DNA of 64,000 nt, taken from NCBI GenBank assembly GCA_011455275.1, contig CP015028.1:1958911-2022910 (forward strand), read 5' to 3'. The notes under the pieces were generated by a model, which was given only the letters and a program-made list of their open reading frames with translations, was not told the origin of the DNA and did not search any database. The stretch is from Pasteurellaceae bacterium Orientalotternb1. Its GTDB lineage: Bacteria; Pseudomonadota; Gammaproteobacteria; Enterobacterales; Pasteurellaceae. Both the position numbers and the translations under genes were made by a program. Positions within the stretch are counted from its first letter, which is position 1; each line of letters opens with the position of its first letter. Shown in pieces: positions 31,189-41,371 of this stretch.

Positions 31189-31779
31189 TTATTTTGCGTA
31201 CGTGATCACTTTCACAACCTTGGTCACACCACTAACATGACGAGCAACTTCTGCCGCAGCATTTGCTTGGTTTTCCGACAGACTGCCCATTAAAAAGACT
31301 TCGCCATTTTCGGTAATCACCTTAACTTCGGTGCTTTTCACTTCTGCATTGACAAGCAATTTTGATTTCACTTGTGTGGTGATCCAGCTATCTTTACTGA
31401 TTTGTCCAAATCCGATTTTTCCGCCAGTACGGACTTCGTTGTAAATTTCATTCACGCCCTCTACACCTGCGGCAATATTTTTTGCGGTTTCTCTCGCAGC
31501 TTCATTCGGTGCCTGCCCAATCAAAAGCACTTTGCCGTTATAAGAAACCACATTAATGCGAGCTTCTTCTTGTAACTGAGCGTCCTTATTCAGTTGATAT
31601 GCTACCCTTTCTTCCAAGGTTTCGTCATCAAGTTGACGCCCAGCACTACGCGGATCCGTTGCTACTTTTGTTGCAACTGCTGCTGTGCCAATCACTGCTG
31701 TCGTAATACAGCCTTGTAAACCGAGTAGTGATACACCAAATAGGCTGGCAACACCGATTTTTCTAACAATAGTTAACAT
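31189..31779 (-). CDS. dolP: DolP (YraP), dual-BON-domain outer-membrane lipoprotein
   Basis: DolP is an outer-membrane lipoprotein that binds anionic lipid at the division site and supports BAM function and membrane integrity. The 196-residue precursor ends its signal at LLGLQGC. Two BON domains follow: LEERVAYQLNKDAQLQ to VRTGGKIG and WITTQVKSKLLVNAEVK to VTKVVKVITYAK. The ATG at 31779 has an AAGGAG site; the longer in-frame start at 31827 lies inside diaA and is rejected. Confidence 0.95.
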   Translation of the reverse strand: MLTIVRKIGVASLFGVSLLGLQGCITTAVIGTAAVATKVATDPRSAGRQLDDETLEERVAYQLNKDAQLQEEARINVVSYNGKVLLIGQAPNEAARETAKNIAAGVEGVNEIYNEVRTGGKIGFGQISKDSWITTQVKSKLLVNAEVKSTEVKVITENGEVFLMGSLSENQANAAAEVARHVSGVTKVVKVITYAK

Positions 31780-31789
31780 AGCATACTCC

Positions 31790-32383
31790 TTATGGGTGGG
31801 CTGTTGGGTTAAAAAGTAAATTATCAATCAACTCGCACAATAAGTTGATACAAAATTGATGTCCTTCAATGATCCGCATTTCATTGAGAGACGGCATTGA
31901 AATTTCACAATCATCTTCTGCCAATAAGCCTTGTGTGTGATCGTTGCGGCTACTGGTAAAAGCAATAATGGTTAAATCTTCATTATTTGCCGTATGAATC
32001 GCATTCAATATAGCCGTTTCATTCCCTGTTGGCGAGAAAGCCACAAAAATATCGCCAGCTTTGGCAATCACTTGTAACTGTTTTTTGTAGATTTCGTCCA
32101 AATCATTTTCTTGTGCCAAATAGCTTGCAAACATTCCATCAAAATGAAGTAACTGGGCAGCAAGGCTTGGGCGAGATAGATCATAGCGATGGAGTAAATT
32201 ACTCACCAGCAGCTGGGCATTGGCGTAAGAGCGTCCATGTCCGCATACAATCACCTTGTTACCATTAAGCAAACAAGCGGTTAGTTTCTGTGCGGCATTT
32301 TGCAATACATTTGGTAATAAATCGGCGGCTGCAATCTGTGTTTGAATACTCTCTGCAAAACGGTCTTGAATTTTTTGTAACAT
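31790..32383 (-). CDS. diaA: DiaA, DnaA initiator-associating protein
   Basis: DiaA is a tetrameric SIS-domain protein that helps DnaA assemble on oriC and times replication initiation. The 197-residue protein has the SIS core (NKVIVCGHGRSYANAQLLVS, AGDIFVAFSPTGNETAILNA). The N-terminal MLQKIQDRFAESIQTQIAAA and gene context separate it from the related heptose isomerase GmhA. It sits between yraN (1 bp) and dolP (10 bp), as in E. coli. A USS core at about 32271 is read in frame as LTACLL. Confidence 0.94.
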   Translation of the reverse strand: MLQKIQDRFAESIQTQIAAADLLPNVLQNAAQKLTACLLNGNKVIVCGHGRSYANAQLLVSNLLHRYDLSRPSLAAQLLHFDGMFASYLAQENDLDEIYKKQLQVIAKAGDIFVAFSPTGNETAILNAIHTANNEDLTIIAFTSSRNDHTQGLLAEDDCEISMPSLNEMRIIEGHQFCINLLCELIDNLLFNPTAHP

Positions 32384-32384
32384 C

Positions 32385-32762
32385 TTATCCTAAAAAATTT
32401 TGAATCCAGACAGCGTCATCGTTTCCTTCAAAGGCAACCACATCAAAACGGCAATCTGCTGTCTCTAAACTTTGATTGCGTAATGCGAGCCACGCATTGG
32501 CTGCTCTCTGCCATTTTTGTTGCTTCCGAAAATTGATGCTTTCGACTGCTGATCCAAAATCAGCATTTTTGCGGTGGCGAACTTCAACAAACACTAACGT
32601 ATTCCGTTGTTGCATAATTAAATCCAATTCGCCACATTTGAACGTTTGGTTTTGAGCAATAAATTTTAGCCCTTGTTTTTCAAGAAAAACGCGGGCTTTT
32701 TGCTCATAAACTGCACCTTTGGCTCTTTTATTTTTATCAGTTAGCAGGAATGATAGAACCAT
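32385..32762 (-). CDS. yraN: YraN, UPF0102 family nuclease-like protein
   Basis: A 125-residue UPF0102 protein with a Holliday-junction-resolvase-like endonuclease fold. [19 protein letters not shown] and [20 protein letters not shown] hold the Glu/Asp/Glu-x-Lys-like pattern of the fold ([13 protein letters not shown]). Its cellular role is not settled. It overlaps the end of lpoA by 26 bp, so the two are probably coupled. Confidence 0.88.
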   Translation of the reverse strand: MVLSFLLTDKNKRAKGAVYEQKARVFLEKQGLKFIAQNQTFKCGELDLIMQQRNTLVFVEVRHRKNADFGSAVESINFRKQQKWQRAANAWLALRNQSLETADCRFDVVAFEGNDDAVWIQNFLG

Positions 32763-34488
32763 TTTGGTATTGTAGCCACGTCATTTCACGTTCAATATTA
32801 CAGTTTGTTCCAGAACTCAATACTCCCGTTAAACCAGACACTTTATAACCAGGAATTTGACGGAACTCGTTGAATTTATTGGCAATTGACCAAGCATCTG
32901 AACCCATTGCATATAATCGCATCATTGAGAAATCGCTCTCTGCAAGATTTTCCGCTTTTTTATAAAGCTCAGAATCTGCATCTGCAAGTAATGGAATTTC
33001 GCTGAACTTCACGCCTTCCATCGTTAAACGGAAATCTGGTCCATTATTTGGTGAGTTACTGCGAGATGATGTATAAAGAGGGTATTTACCTGCAAGACTG
33101 GAGTTATCTAACCCCTGTTTAATCTCTCGAATTTGTTGAGCTGTACCTAATAAATAAAGTCCGCTACTTTGGATAAGCCCTGAATTTTCAAGTGCTGTCA
33201 CACTGTCTAATGGCTGATAGTAATAACGAACATCTACATCACGAGCTGTTAGCTGTCTCCAACGTTTAGCAAACGCATCAGCAGAACGCTGACCAAAATC
33301 ATCTTGTGGTGCAACCACAATCGCATTCATCACACCATCTCGATTTAAACGCTCTGCTGCAGAACGGGCTTCTGCTTCTGGAGATAAACCGTAATAGCAT
33401 ACTTTGCTAATTGCTTTAGCACTTGGTGTTGCATTTAAAGCAAGCACATTTACATCACGAATATTTGGATTCACGATCAGTTCATCCACACGGCTTTTAA
33501 TTAATGGACCAATAATTGTTTGAGCACCACGCATTTTTGCTTGATCTACAATTTCTGCGACAGACTGAATTTCAGTATCATAAATTTGAACTGGTGTGCT
33601 ATCTCCACCTTTGGCATCATTGAAACCTTTTTTAATGATTTCACCTAGAATTTTAGTATTGCCCGTTAATGGCAGAAGTAATGCGACACTGTTTAGCTGG
33701 GTTTGCTGGAAGTTCGTTACACTTTGTAATTCCGTTGGTAAAATGCGTGCCGCACTATGATTTGGGTACTGTTTTTTCCAATTTTCAATCGCAAAAGGAA
33801 GCTCCATTGGATTAATCACATTTTGGTTATAGGTATTCACCAACGCCAACCAACCCGCAACACCGATTTCACCTGCACCTGCATTGGCTTTTTCCAACAT
33901 TCCACGATTCGCATTACGTAGCATTTCCCAGATCTTATCGTTATTTTCTTGACGGCGAATATTATCAGTCAAGTAAGCATCAAGTAACGAACGTACTCTT
34001 ACACTTTCTAGAATATCGTTTTGTTTTTCAGCAAGCTGAGCGTGAGTTTGATAGACCCGTTGCTGCTGTGAATGGCTTAGAGATGAAGTTGCAAGTTGTC
34101 TTAATAAACTGACCGCTGGTTGGCTGTTATTTTGCAACACGGCAAGTTGTGCAGAAAGTAATTGGAATTCTAAACGTTGAGCGTCATTAAATTCGGCGGG
34201 TTTTAATTGCTCGATCGTATTTTGGGCTTCAACAATTTTGTTTTCTTCAATCAATTTACGAATGGCTAACAAGCGGTAACTTTGTTGTGTTTCTTTGCTA
34301 CTTTGCTCCGCTTTATTAATATAAAATTCTGAACTTGCATAGGCATCATTTTTTAACGATTCCGTGACTTCGTTACCAAAGAAGCTCGTGCCAGTACAAG
34401 CAGATAAGAATAATGCCAAAGTGGTTGGAACTAAGACTCGTTTCATTTTTTGGCTAAAACGATGAGTTTGTACTAGAATAGTAGGCAT
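32737..34488 (-). CDS. lpoA: LpoA, outer-membrane activator of penicillin-binding protein 1A
   Basis: LpoA is an outer-membrane lipoprotein that reaches through the periplasm to activate PBP1A. The 583-residue precursor has a lipobox FLSAC at about residues 27-31, an N-terminal TPR-like helical part and a C-terminal periplasmic-binding-protein-like domain ([45 protein letters not shown]). GGAG lies 7 nt before the ATG at 34488, which favours that start over an ATG at 34446 that lacks a ribosome site. The four-gene cluster lpoA-yraN-diaA-dolP faces away from rsmI. Confidence 0.95.
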   Translation of the reverse strand: MPTILVQTHRFSQKMKRVLVPTTLALFLSACTGTSFFGNEVTESLKNDAYASSEFYINKAEQSSKETQQSYRLLAIRKLIEENKIVEAQNTIEQLKPAEFNDAQRLEFQLLSAQLAVLQNNSQPAVSLLRQLATSSLSHSQQQRVYQTHAQLAEKQNDILESVRVRSLLDAYLTDNIRRQENNDKIWEMLRNANRGMLEKANAGAGEIGVAGWLALVNTYNQNVINPMELPFAIENWKKQYPNHSAARILPTELQSVTNFQQTQLNSVALLLPLTGNTKILGEIIKKGFNDAKGGDSTPVQIYDTEIQSVAEIVDQAKMRGAQTIIGPLIKSRVDELIVNPNIRDVNVLALNATPSAKAISKVCYYGLSPEAEARSAAERLNRDGVMNAIVVAPQDDFGQRSADAFAKRWRQLTARDVDVRYYYQPLDSVTALENSGLIQSSGLYLLGTAQQIREIKQGLDNSSLAGKYPLYTSSRSNSPNNGPDFRLTMEGVKFSEIPLLADADSELYKKAENLAESDFSMMRLYAMGSDAWSIANKFNEFRQIPGYKVSGLTGVLSSGTNCNIEREMTWLQYQNGSIIPAN

Positions 34489-34588
34489 TTTATGACTCCA
34501 TTGAGTTAAAATCAGAATTCAATATTCGACTAAATAGATTACGAACACATAATTGGTAAATCTTACTTATCAAATAAGCGAAAATCAA

Positions 34589-35446
34589 ATGAAAAACGGA
34601 CATCAAACCGATCAAACTGGCATTTTATATATTGTTGCCACACCAATTGGCAATCTACAAGATATTACTCAACGTGCGTTATCTACACTTGAATCGGTCG
34701 ATTTAATTGCAGCGGAAGACACCCGCCACAGTGGCATTTTGCTTAGTCATTACGGTATCAAAAAGCCCTTTTTCTCCTTACATGATCATAACGAGCAGCA
34801 ACGAGCTGCCGTTTTAGTCGAAAAATTACAACAAGGACAACACATTGCCTTGATTTCCGATGCAGGCACGCCGCTCATTAGCGATCCTGGTTTTCATTTA
34901 GTACGAGAATGCAGACAAACAGGTGTTAAAATCGTACCCATTCCTGGGGCTTGTGCAGCAATTACCGCATTATGCAGTTCGGGCATTGCATCTGACCGTT
35001 TCTGCTTTGAAGGTTTTTTACCCGCCAAAAGCAAAGGGCGTTGCGATAAGCTCAACGAACTTGTTAATGAATCTCGTACGCTGATTTTCTATGAATCCAC
35101 CCATCGCATTTTAGATAGCCTTACCGATATGCAACAAGTTTTCGGGGCTGATCGTTATGTAGTGATGGCAAGAGAACTAACCAAAACGTGGGAAACCATT
35201 TACGGGGCTCCATTGAGTGAACTGATTGGATGGTTAGCACAAGACAACAATCGGATCAAAGGTGAAATCGTATTAGTCGTAGAAGGCAAATCACAAACAG
35301 CAAACGAAGAAATCTCATTACAAGCGGTCAGATTATTGCAAACTTTAGCAAGTGAGCTACCGCTGAAAAAAGCCGCTGCAATTGTGGCAGAGACTTTTGG
35401 ATATAAGAAAAATGCCTTGTATCAATATGGTTTAGACAATTTTTAA
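34589..35446 (+). CDS. rsmI: 16S rRNA 2'-O-methyltransferase RsmI
   Basis: RsmI methylates the ribose of C1402 in 16S rRNA. The 285-residue tetrapyrrole-methylase-fold protein shows [52 protein letters not shown] and [11 protein letters not shown] chose the ATG at 34589; the 12-residue extension would begin with TTG at 34553. A USS core at 35320 is read in frame as LQAVRLL. Confidence 0.96.
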   Translation: MKNGHQTDQTGILYIVATPIGNLQDITQRALSTLESVDLIAAEDTRHSGILLSHYGIKKPFFSLHDHNEQQRAAVLVEKLQQGQHIALISDAGTPLISDPGFHLVRECRQTGVKIVPIPGACAAITALCSSGIASDRFCFEGFLPAKSKGRCDKLNELVNESRTLIFYESTHRILDSLTDMQQVFGADRYVVMARELTKTWETIYGAPLSELIGWLAQDNNRIKGEIVLVVEGKSQTANEEISLQAVRLLQTLASELPLKKAAAIVAETFGYKKNALYQYGLDNF

Positions 35447-35467
35447 TTCATCATTTTAGGAGTTTTT

Positions 35468-37270
35468 ATGGCAGCAGAAGGTGCAAGCCATTTAGTCAGC
35501 ATAGTCACATTACTCGGAGCAGCCGTTGTGGCGGTTCCGTTATTTAAACGCTTTGGCTTCGGCTCAGTATTGGGCTACCTCGCCGCAGGATTAGTGATTG
35601 GTCCATTCGGTTTTGGATTATTTAATGATCCCGAAGGGGTTATTCACCTTGCCGAACTAGGTGTAGTGATGTTTCTCTTTATTGTGGGGCTTGAGATGAA
35701 ACCGTCCCACATTTGGGGCTTACGCCACCATATTTTTGGGCTAGGATCATTGCAAGTCTCCGCCATTATGGTCTCACTATTTGGCTTGATCACATTAGCT
35801 GGCTATCCTTGGCAAGTCGCATTTGTAGCATCATCAGGCTTTGTGTTAAGTTCAAGTGCCATTGTAATGCAAGAGTTGAGTGAGCGTGGCGAAATGACCA
35901 CCCCGAAAGGGCAGCAAGTTATCTCCATTTTGCTCTTTGAAGATCTCTTGATCGTCCCATTATTAGCTTTAGTCGCCTTTTTATCGCCAACACATACACA
36001 AGAAGATACTCTCTGGCAAAGTATTGGGATTGCGGGAGCGGCAATTTCCGCCTTAGTGATTGCAGGGCTCTGGTTGCTTAATCCGCTATTTAAAATTTTA
36101 GCCAAAACCAAAACCCGTGAAGTGATGACGGCTGCTGCATTATTAGTGGTACTGGGGGCTGCACTGCTAATGGAACTTGGCGGGCTTTCAATGGCAATGG
36201 GAGCATTCGTCGCAGGCGTTCTACTTTCTGAGTCCAGCTTCCGCCATCAACTTGAAGCCGATATTGAACCTTTCCGTGGCTTACTGCTTGGATTATTCTT
36301 CCTTGGCGTAGGAATGTCGCTCAACTTACCCGTGGTTTTTGATAACTGGCCGCTGATCTTGCTCGGCGTCATCATCTTTTCCTGCATCAAAGGCGTATGC
36401 GTTTATCTTGTTGCCCGTATCACTCATAAATCTCACGCCGTTGCGATTGACCGAGCATTCACAATGGCACACGGCGGTGAATTTGCATTCGTCCTCTTCG
36501 CTTCTGCTGCAGGACAACATCTTATTGATGAAAAAATTCAGGCAAACCTCACGGCGATCGTAGTGTTTTCAATGGCACTAAATTCAGTATTAATGCTGAT
36601 TTTAAAACGCTATATCATACCTCGATTAATACACTCAGAGCAGGAACAAGAGCCAGATCATATTGACGCCATTCACCCCACAATTATTATCGGGCTAGGA
36701 CGCTACGGGCAAATTGTCAATCACTTATTGATGATGACAGGCTGCCACCCAACCGTGATCGATAAAGATGCCACAATGATTGCAGGAATGAAAAAGCGGG
36801 GAATTAAATGCTATTACGGCGATGCTTCCCGCCCTGAAATCTTACACGCAGCGGGCGTGGAAAGTGCCGAATTGTTGGTTGTTGCGGTAGATAACAAACA
36901 TCAAGCAACACATATTGTTGAATTAGCACGAAAAATGAACCCCAATATCAAAATTATTGCTCGAGCTTACGACCGCTTACATGTGTTCGATCTCTACCAA
37001 GCTGGTGCAGATATTCAGGTTCGTGAAACCTTTGACTCAGCATTACGTACAGGGAAAAAAGTGTTACTCGCCATGGGAATGGATAAAGAAATAGTGGATG
37101 AAATTGGAGAAGCCTATTTCTACCGTGATCGCCATAGCGTAAAACTGATGGCGGAAGTGTATGATCCCAAAATTGATCGATTCAAAAATAAAGAAATGCT
37201 CAAACTTGCGTTAGAGAATGATCAAGAAACCATGCTTGAAATTCAACAAATCATGCAAAAAGAACACTGA
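35468..37270 (+). CDS. Kef-type glutathione-regulated potassium efflux antiporter
   Basis: A 600-residue monovalent cation:proton antiporter 2 family protein. About 12 hydrophobic segments cover residues 8-390, including GSVLGYLAAGLVIGPFGFGL and LAELGVVMFLFIVGLEMK. A soluble RCK_N domain follows (IIIGLGRYGQIVNHLL), binding nucleotide/glutathione in KefB and KefC. KefB/KefC release potassium to acidify the cytoplasm during electrophile stress. Which of the two it matches cannot be decided by eye, and no KefF/KefG partner gene is beside it. The ribosome site is TTAGGAG. Its stop TGA shares its A with a USS. Confidence 0.9.
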   Translation: MAAEGASHLVSIVTLLGAAVVAVPLFKRFGFGSVLGYLAAGLVIGPFGFGLFNDPEGVIHLAELGVVMFLFIVGLEMKPSHIWGLRHHIFGLGSLQVSAIMVSLFGLITLAGYPWQVAFVASSGFVLSSSAIVMQELSERGEMTTPKGQQVISILLFEDLLIVPLLALVAFLSPTHTQEDTLWQSIGIAGAAISALVIAGLWLLNPLFKILAKTKTREVMTAAALLVVLGAALLMELGGLSMAMGAFVAGVLLSESSFRHQLEADIEPFRGLLLGLFFLGVGMSLNLPVVFDNWPLILLGVIIFSCIKGVCVYLVARITHKSHAVAIDRAFTMAHGGEFAFVLFASAAGQHLIDEKIQANLTAIVVFSMALNSVLMLILKRYIIPRLIHSEQEQEPDHIDAIHPTIIIGLGRYGQIVNHLLMMTGCHPTVIDKDATMIAGMKKRGIKCYYGDASRPEILHAAGVESAELLVVAVDNKHQATHIVELARKMNPNIKIIARAYDRLHVFDLYQAGADIQVRETFDSALRTGKKVLLAMGMDKEIVDEIGEAYFYRDRHSVKLMAEVYDPKIDRFKNKEMLKLALENDQETMLEIQQIMQKEH

Positions 37271-37279
37271 CAAGCGGTC
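37270..37279 (+). repeat. USS fused to the kef stop codon
   Basis: TGACAAGCGGTC: the last base of the stop codon is the first base of the USS. It is followed by AAAAATTTTGCAAATTT, the complete extended form. Confidence 0.85.
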
Positions 37280-37361
37280 ACTTTAGGTAAAAATTTTGCA
37301 AATTTATAAAAGAAAACCACTTTTAACACAATAGAAAATACAAATCAATTTCATTTAATTG

Positions 37362-37398
37362 ATAGATTTTTCCTATAAAATGAATAAATTATATCCAT
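37362..37398 (+). promoter_or_regulatory. Probable OxyR-binding site upstream of dps
   Basis: ATAGATTTTTCCTAT (37362-37376) and ATAAATTATATCCAT (37384-37398), separated by exactly 7 bp, match the OxyR pattern ATAG-N7-CTAT, N7, ATAG-N7-CTAT. The first half is perfect in the ATAG/CTAT blocks; the second has two mismatches. The site ends at the base before the -35 hexamer, the usual position for activation. Confidence 0.7.
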
Positions 37399-37427
37399 TT
37401 TACACAAAATTCAATTTTACCTATACT
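37399..37427 (+). promoter_or_regulatory. Sigma-70 promoter of dps
   Basis: TTTACA (37399-37404) and TATACT (37422-37427) are separated by exactly 17 bp. The dps start codon is 37 bp further downstream. Confidence 0.75.
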
Positions 37428-37464
37428 GCTCTCAATTCAGTCAATCATCATAGGAGAAAATAAG

Positions 37465-37950
37465 ATGACTAACTCAATCGGTTTAAATGCCGCTTCTTCA
37501 GAGAAATTAGCTCACGAACTCAACAACCTACTTGCTAGCTACCAAGTTTTCTACACAAATGTACGTGGTTACCACTGGAACATTAAAGGTGTGAGCTTCT
37601 TTGAATTACACGCTAAATTTGAAGAAATTTACGATGACTTAGTGGTAAAAGTAGATGAAATTGCAGAACGCATTTTAACGTTAGGTCACGTTCCAGCAAA
37701 CGGCTACAGTCAATACTTAAAAACGTCTGCAATCGAAGAACACATTGGCGTGAGTTCTGCACAAGAGTGCTTAAACGGCACCGTAAGCGGCTTAAAAGCG
37801 TTATTACAGCAACAACGCCAAATTTTAGCCCTTGCAGGTGAAATGGATGATGAAGGTACCGCTTCACAAATGAGCGACTACATCAAAGAACAAGAAAAAT
37901 TAGTGTGGATGTTCACTGCTGCTGCGACTTGCGGTGTTTGTCAAGCCTAA
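37465..37950 (+). CDS. dps: Dps-family ferritin-like DNA protection protein
   Basis: Dps forms a 12-subunit shell that oxidises and stores iron and shields DNA in oxidative stress. The 161-residue protein has the ferroxidase signature YHWNIKGVSFFELHAKFEEIYDD split over residues 36-58, with the conserved His, His, Asp and Glu ligands visible, then VDEIAERILTLG. The N-terminus lacks the lysine-rich tail used by E. coli Dps for DNA binding. A C-terminal CGVCQA adds two cysteines. The ribosome site is TAGGAG. The promoter and the OxyR-type site upstream suggest peroxide induction. Confidence 0.94.
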   Translation: MTNSIGLNAASSEKLAHELNNLLASYQVFYTNVRGYHWNIKGVSFFELHAKFEEIYDDLVVKVDEIAERILTLGHVPANGYSQYLKTSAIEEHIGVSSAQECLNGTVSGLKALLQQQRQILALAGEMDDEGTASQMSDYIKEQEKLVWMFTAAATCGVCQA

Positions 37951-37982
37951 TTTAAACAAAGTAAAGGGACGAAATATTGCTC

Positions 37983-38159
37983 TGTCCCAAAAAAACTTAG
38001 ACGGACTTAATTCAAGGACTGAGTTCTGTATTCAACAGGGTTCAGTCCTTTTAATTTCACTTGAATACCTTCGTCATCGTAGTAACGCACATAGTCGTGA
38101 AGCGTTCGTTCAAGTTCAGCAAAAGTAGCAAGCCGCTTACCAAAATACAAATTTGTAAT
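37983..38159 (-). mobile_element. IS3-family (IS150-like) insertion sequence remnant
   Basis: On the minus strand positions 38159-38007 read as the last 50 residues of an IS3-group transposase, including ELERTLHDYVRYYDDEGIQ and KLKGLNPVEYRTQSLN before a TAA stop. The 24 bp between that stop and 37983 contain the likely terminal inverted repeat, beginning TGTCCCAAAAAAACTTAGAC. The rest of the element is missing, and the fragment abuts the uvrC stop at 38160. It is a dead 3' end without the DDE residues. Confidence 0.82.
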
Positions 38160-39995
38160 TCACCCATTCTGCAGCGTATCAAAAATCACTTCGGCTAAGG
38201 ATTTGGAAATGCCAGGGACGGATTGGATTTCTTCGAGAGTAGCGGATTTAACGCCTTGCATACCACCAAGGTATTTAAGTAACGCTTGGCGACGTTTGGC
38301 TCCGATGCCTGCGATCGACTCTAATCCGCTTTCGGTGAAGGCTTTTTGGCGTTTTTTGCGGTGTCCGCTGATGGCGTGATTGTGAGATTCATCACGGATA
38401 TGTTGGATCAAATGTAACGCTAAGTTGTCGGGCGGAAGATGAATGTCGTTATCCGCTCGGCTGATGAGCAACGTTTCCAAGCCTGCTTTGCGTTCCGCTC
38501 CTTTTGCCACGCCGATCAGCAGCGGTTTGGACTTATCCCACTCCACCTTTAAATGAGCGAAAGTCTCTAACGCTCGGTTGAGCTGCCCTTTTCCGCCGTC
38601 GATGAAAATAATGTCAGGGATTTTTTCAGGTGGAAGCGGTTTGTCGTAGCGTTTCAACAAGGCTTGTTCCATTGCTGCATAATCATCGCCTCCCGTGATG
38701 CCTTCAATGTTGAAACGGCGATAGTCCGATTTTAGCGGTCCATTTTCATCAAATACCACACAAGAAGCGACGGTTTGCTCGCCCATCGTATGACTGATGT
38801 CGAAACACTCCATTCGTTTGATCTCCGCCAAACCTAACAGCTCTTGCAAGGCTTGATAGCGAGCGTGAATACGAGAATCTTGCTGTAATTGTAACGCTAA
38901 CGCCGCTTGTGCATTAGTTTTAGCTAAAGCGAGATAGCGTCCTTTTTCGCCCCGCACCTTGTCTTGAATGGTGACTTTATGCCCTGCCTGCTCGCTGAGC
39001 ACCGCTTCCAACGCTGCCGCTTCGCTAACGGGATGATCAATCACAATTTGGTTCGGAATCGTGCGATGTTGGTTCATTTGCAAGTAAAATTGCCCGATAA
39101 ATGTATCGCTAAGCTCTTCCAGCTCTGTATAATTTGGCACTTTCGGGAAATAGCTGCGGTTGCCCAAAATTTTGCCTTGTCGCACAAACAGAATATGCAC
39201 GCAAGCAATGCCGTGCTGATAAGCAATGGAAATAATGTCCAGATCGTCCAAGCGTTCGTTCGACACAAACTGCTTTTCCGTCACCGCTCGCACCTGTTGG
39301 ATTTGATCACGAAAACGAGCAGCGGCTTCGAAATTGAGATCTTCTGCGGCCTTTTCCATTTTGGCGATCAAATGCTCAACCACTTGTTGATCTTTGCCCT
39401 GCAAAAACAGCCGCACATATTGCACTTGCTGATCGTACTCTTGTTGCGAGTAAAGACCTTCCACGCAAGGTGCGAGACAACGCCCAATTTGATATTGCAA
39501 GCAAGGGCGAGAACGATTTTTGTAGTACGAATCTTCACATTGGCGAATCGGGAACAGTTTTTGTAGTAAATTCAAGGTTTCCCGCACTGCTCCTGCATTC
39601 GGATAAGGACCGAAATATTCGCCTGCCACTTTTTTGCTGCCACGAAAACTGGCTAAGCGGGGGTGCTGGTGCTTGGTCAGCAAAATGTAGGGGTAAGATT
39701 TATCGTCCCGCAGCAACACGTTATAGCGTGGCTGATTTTCCTTGATATAGTTATGTTCCAGCAACAAGGCTTCTGTTTCGGAATGGGTGATGGTGGTTTC
39801 GATATGAGCAATTTGCGACACCAATGCTTCGGTTTTGCGGCTGGATAAATTCGCTCGAAAATAGCTCGACAGCCGTTTTTTCAAATCTTTGGCTTTGCCA
39901 ACATAGATAATCGTGCCTTTATCGTCATACATTCGATAAACGCCCGATTGGTGAGAAACTTGTGCAAGGAATTGTTTAGAATCGAATTTAGGCAT
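38160..39995 (-). CDS. uvrC: Excinuclease ABC subunit C
   Basis: UvrC makes both incisions in nucleotide excision repair. The 611-residue protein has an N-terminal GIY-YIG nuclease ([20 protein letters not shown]), a cysteine-containing stretch ([13 protein letters not shown]), a UVR motif ([19 protein letters not shown]), the RNase H-like second nuclease ([31 protein letters not shown]) and C-terminal helix-hairpin-helix units. The ATG at 39995 begins MPKFDSKQF; a longer in-frame start at 40094 is rejected by length. pgsA lies upstream, as in E. coli. The IS remnant begins at the base after the stop codon. Confidence 0.97.
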   Translation of the reverse strand: MPKFDSKQFLAQVSHQSGVYRMYDDKGTIIYVGKAKDLKKRLSSYFRANLSSRKTEALVSQIAHIETTITHSETEALLLEHNYIKENQPRYNVLLRDDKSYPYILLTKHQHPRLASFRGSKKVAGEYFGPYPNAGAVRETLNLLQKLFPIRQCEDSYYKNRSRPCLQYQIGRCLAPCVEGLYSQQEYDQQVQYVRLFLQGKDQQVVEHLIAKMEKAAEDLNFEAAARFRDQIQQVRAVTEKQFVSNERLDDLDIISIAYQHGIACVHILFVRQGKILGNRSYFPKVPNYTELEELSDTFIGQFYLQMNQHRTIPNQIVIDHPVSEAAALEAVLSEQAGHKVTIQDKVRGEKGRYLALAKTNAQAALALQLQQDSRIHARYQALQELLGLAEIKRMECFDISHTMGEQTVASCVVFDENGPLKSDYRRFNIEGITGGDDYAAMEQALLKRYDKPLPPEKIPDIIFIDGGKGQLNRALETFAHLKVEWDKSKPLLIGVAKGAERKAGLETLLISRADNDIHLPPDNLALHLIQHIRDESHNHAISGHRKKRQKAFTESGLESIAGIGAKRRQALLKYLGGMQGVKSATLEEIQSVPGISKSLAEVIFDTLQNG

Positions 39996-40022
39996 CGGAT
40001 TGGTAAAATGTTGGCAGAAACT

Positions 40023-40032
40023 GACCGCTTGT
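40023..40032 (-). repeat. USS between pgsA and uvrC
   Basis: GACCGCTTGT, 28 bp upstream of the uvrC start. The same gap holds a CCCCC/GGGGG hairpin at about 40045-40065. Confidence 0.8.
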
Positions 40033-40098
40033 TGAATAAATTCTCCCCCTGCATTGCGGGGGAAGTACCTTGCGAAGCAAAGGGTAGGGGGCAAAATG

Positions 40099-40647
40099 TT
40101 AGGACTTCATAAAGCTCTGTTTAGACGCTTTGAGATATTGCAGCATCGACCAAATAGTCAGCCCCACGGCGATGTAAAGCAAAATAAAAGCGAGAATTTC
40201 CATTGTAGGGCTTTGCCGCCACAGCAAACCGCCAAGGGCAAGCATTTGAGCCGTGGTTTTCACTTTGCCCCAAATCGACACCGCCACATTCGCTCGCTCG
40301 CCAATTTCCGCCATCCATTCACGTAACGCTGAAATAATAATTTCACGGGCAATCATAATGCCTGCAGGAATGCTGATCCACCAAACGTGGTAATGTTCCA
40401 CAACGGAAACCAAAGCAATCGCTACAAGAACTTTATCTGCAACAGGATCTAAAAACGCCCCGAAACGAGTAATTTGATTCCAACGGCGAGCCAAATACCC
40501 ATCTAAGAGATCTGTCATACTAGCAATAAAGAAAATCAGCGTGGTAATTTCAGGGGAATAGGGGATCGGCAAATAAAATGCAAGAATAAATAACGGAATT
40601 AAAACAACTCGAAAGATTGTTAAATAGGTTGGGATGTTGAGCTTCAT
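40099..40647 (-). CDS. pgsA: Phosphatidylglycerophosphate synthase
   Basis: PgsA makes phosphatidylglycerophosphate from CDP-diacylglycerol and glycerol 3-phosphate, the route to phosphatidylglycerol and cardiolipin. The 182-residue membrane protein has the CDP-alcohol phosphatidyltransferase motif [20 protein letters not shown] continuing VADK, with the metal-binding aspartates, and several membrane helices. It starts [20 protein letters not shown]. The pgsA-uvrC order is conserved with E. coli. Confidence 0.97.
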   Translation of the reverse strand: MKLNIPTYLTIFRVVLIPLFILAFYLPIPYSPEITTLIFFIASMTDLLDGYLARRWNQITRFGAFLDPVADKVLVAIALVSVVEHYHVWWISIPAGIMIAREIIISALREWMAEIGERANVAVSIWGKVKTTAQMLALGGLLWRQSPTMEILAFILLYIAVGLTIWSMLQYLKASKQSFMKS

Positions 40648-40710
40648 TATTATTGTGTCCGCCTGTTGAGAAGTTGCACTATTTTAGTGGAAGCGTGCTA
40701 AATATAAAAG

Positions 40711-40759
40711 AACAAGCGGTAAAGTATTGCAAAAAATTCGTGCAATCTTACCGCTTGTT
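40711..40759 (-). terminator. Long inverted USS pair after the 40.8-kb lipoprotein gene
   Basis: AACAAGCGGTAA is inverted at the far end as TTACCGCTTGTT, and the inner parts (ATTGCA / TGCAAT) extend the pairing, around an A-rich loop. It lies just beyond the lipoprotein stop at 40770 and is a plausible terminator. Confidence 0.6.
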
Positions 40760-40769
40760 ATTCATTCAA

Positions 40770-41309
40770 TTACTTTTTCTTTTTGGTTTTTTCTGCTTTT
40801 TGATCTGCTTCGACTTGCTCTACACATAAATGCAAAATCTCTTCCGCCCCTTTTTTGATATAGGCATCATCACGCACTTTGTTTTTTTGCAAGTCTAACA
40901 TCGCATCGTGAATACCTTGTGAAATACTTGGCGGCTGAACGATATCCCAACATTTTGGACTTAAACGAATCGCATTTTGTTGTAGCTCTGCGGCATATAG
41001 CACCCCACTATAATAAGCGTACACATCATGATCGAGCATTCGGTTCAGTAAACTTGCTCGAATTTGTTCGATCGGCAGGCTCACTTTTCTATTATACCAA
41101 TCGTCTACACCGTGCATAAAAGAATCAATATCATAACTTTCATTGACACGGTCTAAATAGGTTTGCACTGTTGCACCATAAGCGATCGCATAGGATTTTT
41201 GATCGATTTCACTGTCTGCAAGCCGCTTCCAACCGTTGGTTTTGCCCGAACAAGCCGCTAAGACTGCCACCACTGCCATCAGGGTCAAAGACTTTAATAC
41301 GGATTTCAT
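40770..41309 (-). CDS. Lipoprotein of unknown function
   Basis: I do not recognise this 179-residue protein. It has a lipoprotein signal with lipobox VLAAC at residues 16-20. Residues 36-90 ([46 protein letters not shown]) have the rhythm of the N-terminal dimerisation domain of FKBP-type prolyl isomerases, but no isomerase domain follows. Two cysteines (KCWDIVQ and LHLCVEQ) could form a disulfide. The tail is lysine-rich (EKTKKKK). It is divergent from thyA. Confidence 0.7.
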   Translation of the reverse strand: MKSVLKSLTLMAVVAVLAACSGKTNGWKRLADSEIDQKSYAIAYGATVQTYLDRVNESYDIDSFMHGVDDWYNRKVSLPIEQIRASLLNRMLDHDVYAYYSGVLYAAELQQNAIRLSPKCWDIVQPPSISQGIHDAMLDLQKNKVRDDAYIKKGAEEILHLCVEQVEADQKAEKTKKKK

Positions 41310-41371
41310 ATATACTCCTTAAATCAACGAAAGGTGGAATCATTCTACCTAATTACGGATGGAAAGACTAT

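Noticed and set aside
41171-41371. N-terminal extension of thyA upstream of 41372
   Set aside because: The extension overlaps the divergent lipoprotein gene and has no thymidylate-synthase-like sequence; the ATG at 41372 starts the family homology.
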